From positions 1 through 13,000 of the forward strand of contig CALLVV010000067.1 of NCBI GenBank assembly GCA_938012815.1: a stretch of 13,000 nt of DNA, in the 5' to 3' direction. Positions 7,963 to 13,000 of the stretch are shown here, in pieces. The stretch is from an uncultured Propionibacteriaceae bacterium (GTDB lineage: Bacteria; Actinomycetota; Actinomycetes; Propionibacteriales; Propionibacteriaceae). Position numbers and translations under genes: made by a program. Below the pieces are notes generated by a model. It ran no database searches. It worked only from the letters and a program-made list of their open reading frames with translations, and was not told the DNA's origin. Position 1 is the stretch's first letter. Each line of letters starts with the position of its first letter.

Positions 7963-7989
7963 TCCTACTACTCATTGTCGTATGCGGTT

Positions 7990-8004
7990 ACTACGATTCG
8001 TAGT
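7990..8004. promoter_or_regulatory. 15-bp palindrome resembling a BlaI/MecI-type operator
   Basis: ACTACGA and TCGTAGT form perfect 7-bp arms around a single central T. Known BlaI/MecI operators are palindromes built on ACTACA/TGTAGT-like half sites, so this is a plausible binding site for the BlaI-like protein encoded just to the right. Further TACTAC (7966-7971) and TCGTA (7978-7982) elements lie to its left. The site is downstream of the blaI-like gene, not in its promoter, which weakens the operator reading. Confidence 0.4.
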
Positions 8005-8024
8005 TCTTAACGAAAGTTAAGAAC
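8003..8024. repeat. Perfect 9-bp inverted repeat with GAAA loop
   Basis: GTTCTTAAC (8003-8011) and GTTAAGAAC (8016-8024) are exact reverse complements around GAAA. As RNA this makes a short stem capped by a stable GNRA-type tetraloop. It shares two bases with the preceding palindrome. It could help end transcripts converging from either side, or be a protein-binding dyad. Confidence 0.6.
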
Positions 8025-8053
8025 GCCCCGAGGAAGCTTTGTGCGACATCGCA

Positions 8054-8087
8054 AAAGATTTTGTATCGCATACGCTACAAAATCTTT
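8054..8087. repeat. Perfect 12-bp AT-rich inverted repeat
   Basis: AAAGATTTTGTA (8054-8065) and TACAAAATCTTT (8076-8087) are exact reverse complements separated by ten bases (TCGCATACGC). A smaller dyad, GTAT-CGC-ATAC (8063-8073), is nested inside and another, GCGA-CA-TCGC (8043-8052), lies just to the left. AT-rich perfect symmetry of this length stands out in a GC-rich genome. It begins 24 bases past the end of the minus-strand blaI-like gene, so it may be that gene's terminator, an operator, or an integration-type site. Confidence 0.6.
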
Positions 8088-8111
8088 CCACACGACATAA
8101 TGCGCACCCGG

Positions 8112-8462
8112 TCAGGGGGCAGGAGAAGACGGTGACGAGAAGGACCGCGGGGGCGGGATCAGTGACTCGGCGAGGAGACGCAGGGCTTCGTCGCGAACCC
8201 CGACAGGGACGTCGTGGAGCAGCCCGGCCATCTCGCGGGCCAACACCACCTGCTGCGGCTCCGCAGGCTGGTAACACCAGGCACGACCACGCCTTTCGCG
8301 TCTGGCAAGGCCTTTCTTCGCGAGTCGGTCCAGTACCGTCATGACGGTGGTGTAGGCCAGGTCACGGACCAAAAACTCCTGCACATCGGCGACGGTGAGC
8401 GGCTCACCGGCCCGCCACAGCAGCACCATCACCTGCCGTTCCAATTCGCCCCGGGCCACCAT
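8112..8462 (-). CDS. BlaI/MecI/CopY-family transcriptional repressor
   Basis: A 116-residue winged-helix DNA-binding repressor. The N-terminal domain matches BlaI closely: LGELE-like start (GELERQVMVLLWRAGEPLTV, 5-24), recognition-helix region LAYTTVMTVLDRLAKKGL (35-52), and the wing RRERRGRAWCYQP (54-66). The C-terminal helical dimerisation part is short and ends in a Ser/Pro-rich tail (101-116). Classical BlaI and MecI are inactivated by a membrane sensor protease (BlaR1/MecR1, peptidase M56), usually encoded next door; none is visible here. In Mycobacterium tuberculosis a BlaI homologue has been linked to respiratory ATP synthase genes, a precedent for control of energy metabolism. It is divergent from cydA with 137 bases between the starts, so control of itself and of cydABDC is the natural hypothesis. 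ATG 8462 is favoured because a TAGAAT box ends six bases upstream. Confidence 0.88.
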   Translation of the reverse strand: MVARGELERQVMVLLWRAGEPLTVADVQEFLVRDLAYTTVMTVLDRLAKKGLARRERRGRAWCYQPAEPQQVVLAREMAGLLHDVPVGVRDEALRLLAESLIPPPRSFSSPSSPAP

Positions 8463-8468
8463 GGAGGC

Positions 8469-8497
8469 ATTCTACGGGCCACCGTCGAGCTCTTCAC
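8469..8497 (-). promoter_or_regulatory. Putative leaderless promoter of the blaI-like gene
   Basis: On the minus strand TAGAAT (8474 down to 8469) is a good -10 box. Six bases (GCCTCC) then precede the ATG at 8462, so the mRNA would begin at the start codon. The -35 region (GTGAAG, 8497-8492, 17-bp spacer) is weak. No Shine-Dalgarno is visible. Confidence 0.5.
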
Positions 8498-8530
8498 GAC
8501 ATCACCCGAACCCGGACCCACCAAATGTTC

Positions 8531-8559
8531 CCGACAAAATCTTCGGGACGTCTTGTCGG
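8531..8559. promoter_or_regulatory. Inverted repeat in the blaI-cydA intergenic region, possible operator
   Basis: CCGACAA (8531-8537) and TTGTCGG (8553-8559) are exact 7-bp inverted arms with a 15-base spacer that contains the palindrome GACGTC (8547-8552). The site is centred about 55 bases before the cydA start, close to the expected -35 region, and lies between the divergent promoters. ACAAAATCTT at 8534-8543 repeats the arms of the palindrome at 8054-8087. It is a candidate for BlaI-like or other regulator binding. Confidence 0.4.
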
Positions 8560-8563
8560 TATG

Positions 8564-8593
8564 TTGGAATTTTACATTCCCGCGTAGTAGGTT
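8564..8593 (+). promoter_or_regulatory. Putative leaderless promoter of cydABDC
   Basis: TTGGAA (8564-8569) and TAGGTT (8588-8593) are separated by 18 bases. The -10 box is followed by six bases (CCGTCC) and the cydA ATG, again leaving no leader and no Shine-Dalgarno. GTAGTAG (8584-8590), overlapping the -10 box, matches the half site of the palindrome at 7990-8004. GGAAT/ATTCC (8566-8580) forms a small dyad in the spacer. Confidence 0.5.
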
Positions 8594-8599
8594 CCGTCC

Positions 8600-10072
8600 A
8601 TGGACCCCGTCGCAATAGCACGGTGGCAATTTGGAATCACCACCGTCTACCACTTTCTCTTCGTACCGATCACGATCGCAATGTCGATGCTCGTGGCGGT
8701 GCTTCAGACGATCTGGGTGCGCACCGGCAAGGAGCAGTACCTGCGGTTGACGAAGTTCTTCGGGAAACTTTTCCTGATCAACTTCGCCCTGGGAGTGGTG
8801 ACGGGCATCGTCCAGGAGTTCCAGTTCGGGATGAACTGGTCGGAGTACTCCCGCTTCGTCGGCGACGTCTTCGGCGCGCCCCTGGCCCTGGAGGCCCTGA
8901 TCGCCTTCTTCCTCGAATCCACCTTCCTGGGGCTGTGGATCTTCGGCTGGGACAAGCTGCCGAAGAAAATCCACCTGGCCTGCATCTACGCCGCGGCCAT
9001 CGGCACCATGCTGTCGTCGATCTTCATCCTGGCCGCGAACTCCTGGATGCAGAACCCGGTGGGCACCAAGTTCAACAAGGAACTGGGCCGTGCCGAACTC
9101 GACGGTGCGGGCGGGTTTCTGGAGGTCCTGACCAACCCGCTGCTGATGTCCGCGCTGCCGCACGTCATCTTCGCCTCCTACATGGTCGCGGGCGGGCTGA
9201 TCGCGGGCATCTCCGCCTGGCACCTGGCCAGGCCGGGGGTCTCCGAGGAGGACGCCGCGACCTATCGCTGGGCGACGAAGTTCGGCGCCTGGGTCCTGAT
9301 CGCCGGCTCCGCGCTCACCTTCCTCACAGGCGACGCGCAGGCCAAGGACATCACCAAGCTCCAGCCGTCGAAGATCGCCGCGGCAGAGGGGGCCTTCGAG
9401 GACACCGGCGATTTCTCGCTGCTGACCATCCCCAACGCCGACCAGACCGGCACCATCATCGACGTCAAGATCCCCGGCGTCCTGTCGTTCATCGCCGGGG
9501 TTCCGCAGATCAAGGGCATCGACACCATCCGTGAGCAGTACACCGAACACGGATACTCGAAGCAGGACGATTCACGAACCGGGATCCAGACCGAGTACGC
9601 ACCTCACCTGGCCGAGAAGTACGCAGGCATCAACCCGATCCCCGACGTGAACGCCACCTACTGGTCATTCCGGTTCATGATGATCTTCGGCGGACTCGGT
9701 CTGCTGATCGGCGTCTACGTGCTGTGGGTGACCCGGAAGGGGCGTTCACCGAAGCCGTCGAAGCTGTGGACGACGCTGATGGCCGCAATGCCACTGCTGC
9801 CACTGTTCGGGATCTCGTTCGGCTGGATCTTCACCGAGATGGGGCGCCAACCCTGGCTGGTGGCGGGCGTCATGCCCACCGAGGCGGGTATCTCCCCCAC
9901 CGCGAGCGCCGGGGACGTGCTGTTCTCCCTGATCGTCTACACGCTGCTGTACGGCCTGCTGGCGGTGATCGAGGTCGGACTGTTCCTCCACTACACGGCC
10001 AAGGGCCTGCCCGAGGTGACCGAACCGACGGTCTCCGATGATCCCGACGCCCCCATGTCCTTCGCGTACTGA
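8600..10072 (+). CDS. cydA: Cytochrome bd quinol oxidase subunit I
   Basis: Haem-bearing subunit of cytochrome bd, the membrane quinol oxidase that reduces O2 to water with high affinity and without proton pumping. The 490 residues begin in the usual way (ARWQFGITTVYHFLF). Haem ligands are recognisable by comparison with E. coli: H18 (b595), H188 in LPHVIFASYMVAGG and M360 in YWSFRFM (b558), and E413 in GWIFTEMGRQPW. Proton-path acidic residues E98 and E106 lie in ALEALIAFFLEST. R358 is also present. The quinol loop has GDAQAK and KIAAAEGAFE (K258, E263), matching the quinol-binding Lys and Glu. A short loop then follows, with no long C-terminal Q-loop insertion as in E. coli. Several hydrophobic membrane segments are evident. 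It is the first gene of cydABDC. Confidence 0.97.
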   Translation: MDPVAIARWQFGITTVYHFLFVPITIAMSMLVAVLQTIWVRTGKEQYLRLTKFFGKLFLINFALGVVTGIVQEFQFGMNWSEYSRFVGDVFGAPLALEALIAFFLESTFLGLWIFGWDKLPKKIHLACIYAAAIGTMLSSIFILAANSWMQNPVGTKFNKELGRAELDGAGGFLEVLTNPLLMSALPHVIFASYMVAGGLIAGISAWHLARPGVSEEDAATYRWATKFGAWVLIAGSALTFLTGDAQAKDITKLQPSKIAAAEGAFEDTGDFSLLTIPNADQTGTIIDVKIPGVLSFIAGVPQIKGIDTIREQYTEHGYSKQDDSRTGIQTEYAPHLAEKYAGINPIPDVNATYWSFRFMMIFGGLGLLIGVYVLWVTRKGRSPKPSKLWTTLMAAMPLLPLFGISFGWIFTEMGRQPWLVAGVMPTEAGISPTASAGDVLFSLIVYTLLYGLLAVIEVGLFLHYTAKGLPEVTEPTVSDDPDAPMSFAY

Positions 10073-10087
10073 GCTGGAGAGTTGATC

Positions 10088-11152
10088 ATGCCCCTGCTTG
10101 AAACCACTGTTCCGGCGCTCAACGTCGTCTGGTTCCTGCTGATCGCCGTTTTGTGGATCGGATTCTTCTTCCTGGAGGGCTTCGACTTCGGCGTCGCCAT
10201 GCTCCTGCCCGTGCTCGGCCGAGACGACAAGGAACGCCGCGTCATGGTCAACACCATCGGCCCCACGTGGGACGGCAACGAGGTGTGGCTGCTGACCGCG
10301 GGGGGCGCCACCTTCGCGGCCTTCCCCGGCTGGTACGCCACCCTGTTCTCCGGGCTCTACCTGCCGCTGCTGCTGGTGCTGGTGGGGCTGATCCTGCGCG
10401 GGGTGGCGTTCGAGTACCGCTCGAAGCATCCCGACGCCGCGTGGCGCAACATGTTCGACGTCTTCGCCACCTACGGGTCGCTGACGGCGGCTCTGGTGCT
10501 GGGCGTCGGGTTCGCGAACTTCGCGATCGGCCTGGCCAACGACGGGAAGCTGTGGAACGGTAGTTTCTTCGGGTTGTTCGGCCCGTTCGCGCTGCTGGGC
10601 GGGGTGCTGTTCGTCGCCCTGTTCCTGATCCACGGCGCCACCTTCCTGGTGCTGAAGTCGCGCGGCGAGATCCACGACCGCGCCCGCGGGTTCGTGCGCA
10701 CCTGGGGTTGGCCGGTCGTCGGGCTGCTGGCGGTCTTCGTGGTCTGCCAGCACGTGTTCTGGCCCGCAGCTTCCGAGTTCGGGAACCTCGCCGCGATCGG
10801 ATGGGTCACGGCCGCGGTCGCCGTGGTCTCACTGACCGCGTCGGTGTTCATGACCGTCCACCGGGAACGGGAGGGCTGGGGCTTCGTGCTGGGTGGCCTG
10901 TCCATCCTCGCGATGGTCGCGGGACTGTTCGTGCGGATGTACGGGAACCTGGGGTTCGCGCAGGACGAGTCGCAGCCGGTGGCGGCCCGCCTCAACATCC
11001 TCACCGCCGCCAGCTCCGAGACGACCCTGACGATCATGACCTGGGCGGCCGTGATCTTCGTGCCCATCGTGCTGGCCTATCAGGCGTGGAGCTACTGGGT
11101 GTTCAGCAAGCGCATCAGCACCAGGAACATCCCCGATAAGATCGTCTACTGA
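10088..11152 (+). CDS. cydB: Cytochrome bd quinol oxidase subunit II
   Basis: Integral membrane partner of CydA that stabilises the haems of the bd oxidase. Its 354 residues include the family signature GPTWDGNEVWLLTAGGATFAAF (split here as GPTWDGNEVW and LLTAGGATFAAFP) at about 57-79, FLEGFDFGVAMLLP near the N terminus, and several hydrophobic helices. The start is placed at ATG 10088, with GGAG at 10076-10079 eight bases upstream. The in-frame TTG six bases earlier (10082) is too close to that ribosome site. It lies 15 bases after cydA in the same operon. Confidence 0.96.
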   Translation: MPLLETTVPALNVVWFLLIAVLWIGFFFLEGFDFGVAMLLPVLGRDDKERRVMVNTIGPTWDGNEVWLLTAGGATFAAFPGWYATLFSGLYLPLLLVLVGLILRGVAFEYRSKHPDAAWRNMFDVFATYGSLTAALVLGVGFANFAIGLANDGKLWNGSFFGLFGPFALLGGVLFVALFLIHGATFLVLKSRGEIHDRARGFVRTWGWPVVGLLAVFVVCQHVFWPAASEFGNLAAIGWVTAAVAVVSLTASVFMTVHREREGWGFVLGGLSILAMVAGLFVRMYGNLGFAQDESQPVAARLNILTAASSETTLTIMTWAAVIFVPIVLAYQAWSYWVFSKRISTRNIPDKIVY

Positions 11153-11167
11153 TCTCCTGCCCACCCC

Positions 11168-11173
11168 TATCCT
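11168..11173 (+). promoter_or_regulatory. Possible internal leaderless -10 box before cydD
   Basis: TATCCT fits TAnnnT and lies seven bases before the cydD ATG (11181). No Shine-Dalgarno is seen in the 28-base gap, and the -35 region within the end of cydB is poor. It may give cydDC its own promoter in addition to read-through. Confidence 0.3.
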
Positions 11174-11180
11174 TGTCCGC

Positions 11181-12776
11181 ATGCCCGGACCCGTGGAGCC
11201 CAGACTCCTGAAACGCGCCGAGGCGACCAGGAACTACCTGGTCGCCTCGGTTCTCGTCGGCATCCTGACCTCGGGGCTGGTGATCGCTCAGGCGTGGCTG
11301 CTGGCGCGCGCCGTCGCGATCGTCCTCACCGACCGGGCACTGCCCGGCGACTGGCTGCCCAGCCTGGTGCTGTTGCTCGCGATCTTCGCGGCGCGCGGCC
11401 TGCTGGCCTGGGTCAATTCGGTGCTGGCGCACCGCTCCGCGGCGGCCGTGAAATCGCGGCTGCGGCGCGACGTGCTCGCCGCCCACCTGATCCGCCCGGT
11501 GGCCTCATCCGCGACGCTGACGAAGGTCGCCACCACCGGTCTCGACGCGCTGGACGGCTACTTCTCCAAGTACCTGCCGCAGCTCGGATTGGCGGCGAGC
11601 GTGCCCTTCCTGGTCGGTGGGGTACTGCTGCTGGCCGACTGGCCGAGCGCCCTCATCGTCGCGTTCACGCTGCCACTGGTACCCGTCTTCATGGCCCTGA
11701 TCGGCTGGACCACGCAGGCCGCGACCCGCCGCGCCTTCACGCGCGCCGACACACTGGCCAACCACTTCGCCGACCTCATCCAGGGCCTGCCGACCCTCCA
11801 GGCCTTCGCGCGCGCCCGGGCCCAGCGCAGGGGCCTGGAGATCACGGAGGAACGGTTCCGCGGCCAGACCCTCAAGGTTCTCTACACCGCTTTCCTGTCC
11901 TCGTTCGCGCTGGAACTGCTGGCGTCGCTGTCAGTGGCCCTGGTCGCGGTGACGGTGGGGTTCCGGCTCGCCGGCGGCGAGATGCCCTTCGAGACCGCCC
12001 TGTTCGTGCTGATCCTCGCCCCCGAGGCCTTCCTGCCGGTGCGGCAGGTGGGGGTTCACTTCCACGACTCCGCCGACGGCGTGGCCGCCGCGAACGCCGC
12101 ACTCGACCTGATCGCGCTGGGGGACGAACCCGGCGGCAGCGACCTTCCCCCGGGGTCGCGGCTGACCCTCGACGAGGTCACCTTCACCTGGCCGGGAGCC
12201 ACCGGCCCCGCCGTCACCGGCTTGTCCCTCGACGTGCCGGAGGGCCGCGTGGTGGCCCTCACCGGGGCCTCGGGAGGCGGGAAATCCACGGCCCTGGGCC
12301 TGGTGATGGGTTTCCAACGCCCCGACTCCGGCCGGGTCCTGATCGACGGGACCGACCTGACCGGCCTCGACGTCGCGCGGTGGCGGGCCCGCACCGCCTG
12401 GGTCGGGCAGAATCCCGGCATGGTGACCGGCACCGTCGGCGACAACGTCGCCCTGGGGCATCCCGGCGTCCCGGATGCGGAACTCGCAGCCGCCCTGCGC
12501 GACGCCGGGGCCGACTTCCCCCTCGGCAAACCCGTCGGCGACGACGGCGAGGGCCTGTCGGCCGGGGAGCGGCGACGGGTGGCGCTGGCCCGGGCTTTGA
12601 TCCGGATCCGGCACGGCGGGGCTCGGCTGCTGGTCCTCGACGAACCCACCGCGGGGCTCGACGCGGACGCCGAGGCGGCCGTGATCCGCGCCGTGCGCGA
12701 CTCGGGGGCGGGCGCCTTGGTGGTCAGCCACCGCGACGCCGTGCTGGCGGCTGCCGACGAGGTGGTGACGCTGTGA
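11181..12776 (+). CDS. cydD: Thiol reductant ABC exporter, CydD half-transporter
   Basis: One half of the CydDC heterodimeric ABC transporter, which supports cytochrome bd assembly; export of glutathione/cysteine and haem-related roles are described in E. coli. The 531 residues have an N-terminal six-helix membrane domain (about 18-300) with VPFLVGGVLLLADWPSALIV and the QGLPTLQAFAR loop (201-211) typical of CydD. An ATPase domain follows: Walker A GASGGGKST (362-370), Q-loop VGQN (408-411), a slightly degenerate signature LSAGERRRVALARAL (459-473), Walker B LLVLDEPTAGLD (483-494) and H-loop H517. All catalytic residues look intact. It is somewhat shorter than E. coli CydD (about 588). ATG 11181 is 28 bases after cydB and has no Shine-Dalgarno. 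Its stop overlaps the next gene by four bases. Confidence 0.92.
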   Translation: MPGPVEPRLLKRAEATRNYLVASVLVGILTSGLVIAQAWLLARAVAIVLTDRALPGDWLPSLVLLLAIFAARGLLAWVNSVLAHRSAAAVKSRLRRDVLAAHLIRPVASSATLTKVATTGLDALDGYFSKYLPQLGLAASVPFLVGGVLLLADWPSALIVAFTLPLVPVFMALIGWTTQAATRRAFTRADTLANHFADLIQGLPTLQAFARARAQRRGLEITEERFRGQTLKVLYTAFLSSFALELLASLSVALVAVTVGFRLAGGEMPFETALFVLILAPEAFLPVRQVGVHFHDSADGVAAANAALDLIALGDEPGGSDLPPGSRLTLDEVTFTWPGATGPAVTGLSLDVPEGRVVALTGASGGGKSTALGLVMGFQRPDSGRVLIDGTDLTGLDVARWRARTAWVGQNPGMVTGTVGDNVALGHPGVPDAELAAALRDAGADFPLGKPVGDDGEGLSAGERRRVALARALIRIRHGGARLLVLDEPTAGLDADAEAAVIRAVRDSGAGALVVSHRDAVLAAADEVVTL

Positions 12777-13000
12777 GGGGGCTGCTCACGGACCTGATCC
12801 GCCCCATCCCGCTGGGTCGGCTGCGCCTGGGACTGGCGGTGCTGCTGGCCGTCGCAGCATCGGCGTCGTCGGTGGCGCTGATGGGAGTCTCCGCGTGGCT
12901 GATCAGTTTCGCGGCCCTGCTGCCTCCCGTCCTGTACCTCCAGGCACCAGCCGTGGGGGTACGGACCTTCGCGATCTCACGCGGGGTGTTCCGCTACGTG
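12773..13000 (+). CDS. cydC: Thiol reductant ABC exporter, CydC half-transporter, 5' part
   Basis: Partner of CydD, cut by the window end after 76 codons. It starts at GTG 12773, inside the cydD stop (GTGA, four-base overlap), which implies translational coupling and equal production of the two halves. The visible residues contain MGVSAWLISFAALLPPVLYL and VGVRTFAISRGVFRYV, the first membrane helix region and the SRG-RY motif typical of CydC N termini. Two strongly hydrophobic segments are visible. The ATPase domain lies outside the window. The CydC identity rests on this N-terminal resemblance and on operon position. Confidence 0.9.
   Translation, partial: MRGLLTDLIRPIPLGRLRLGLAVLLAVAASASSVALMGVSAWLISFAALLPPVLYLQAPAVGVRTFAISRGVFRYV

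Larger units (their letters stand above)
7675..8111. other. 437-base region without an intact gene between convergent genes
   Basis: The left part (7675-7950) is GC-rich and contains the hairpin after agpS and traces of a disrupted minus-strand reading frame. The right part (about 7960-8100) drops sharply in GC and carries three or more overlapping palindromes, listed separately. Open frames on both strands cross the region but show no protein-family resemblance. It separates a + strand operon from a - strand regulator gene, so both transcripts should end within it. Confidence 0.6.

Noticed and set aside
8039..8344. Plus-strand open frame of about 101 codons through the palindromes
   Set aside because: It begins in the AT-rich dyads at a TTG without a ribosome site and then runs antisense to the blaI-like gene. 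The apparent peptide is explained by the repeats.
8429..9550. 373-codon minus-strand open frame across the cydA promoter region and cydA
   Set aside because: It runs antisense to cydA, which has all haem ligands, and also overlaps the 5' end of the blaI-like gene in a different frame. No protein family is recognisable.
10082..10084. TTG at 10082 as the start of cydB
   Set aside because: It would lie two bases from the GGAG ribosome site; ATG 10088 has proper spacing and gives the usual CydB N terminus.
1..13000. Mobile elements, CRISPR arrays, tRNA or rRNA genes
   Set aside because: I found no transposase or integrase motifs, no regularly spaced direct repeats, and no cloverleaf or rRNA-like sequence. 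The palindromes near 8000 lack flanking recombination genes.

Overview
The window reads as chromosomal DNA of a high-GC Gram-positive bacterium (Actinomycetota). Coding regions are strongly GC-rich with G/C at most third codon positions, several starts fit leaderless actinobacterial promoters with TAnnnT -10 boxes, and the cytochrome bd block has the actinobacterial order cydA-cydB-cydD-cydC. The pta-ackA pair and the bd oxidase suggest an acetate-forming, micro-aerobic or facultative organism. A member of the Propionibacteriaceae would fit, but that placement is inference.

Layout from left to right. (1) 1-2985: the 3' part of pta and complete ackA on the + strand, closed by a perfect 15-bp hairpin. 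These genes interconvert acetyl-CoA and acetate with ATP formation. (2) 2986-4235: a short gene-free stretch, then a stand-alone gene for a 5'-nucleotidase of the eukaryote-like cytosolic NT5C1 type. (3) 4236-7708: a tight three-gene + strand operon encoding a short-chain dehydrogenase, a PlsC-type acyltransferase and an alkyl-DHAP-synthase-like FAD enzyme. The genes are separated by 3 nt and then overlap by 4 nt. The three enzyme classes match those of the animal peroxisomal ether-lipid pathway. (4) 7675-8111: 437 bases without a convincing intact gene. It holds a terminator-like hairpin, a possible decayed minus-strand reading frame, and an unusually AT-rich cluster of nested palindromes. 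(5) 8112-8462: a minus-strand BlaI/MecI-family repressor gene without a partner sensor protease. It is divergent from (6) 8600-13000: cydA, cydB, cydD and the first 76 codons of cydC, encoding cytochrome bd quinol oxidase and its CydDC ABC exporter, which is needed for oxidase assembly.

The most interesting points are: the compact SDR-PlsC-AGPS operon as a candidate bacterial ether-lipid module; the orphan BlaI-like repressor with palindromes and a repeated 10-mer around it, next to a respiratory operon; and a recurring leaderless start pattern (TAnnnT, 6 nt, ATG) at the SDR, blaI-like and cydA genes, with a near match at cydD. No tRNA, rRNA, CRISPR array, insertion sequence or prophage was recognised. 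Functional calls rest on recognition of family motifs by eye; no database search was run.
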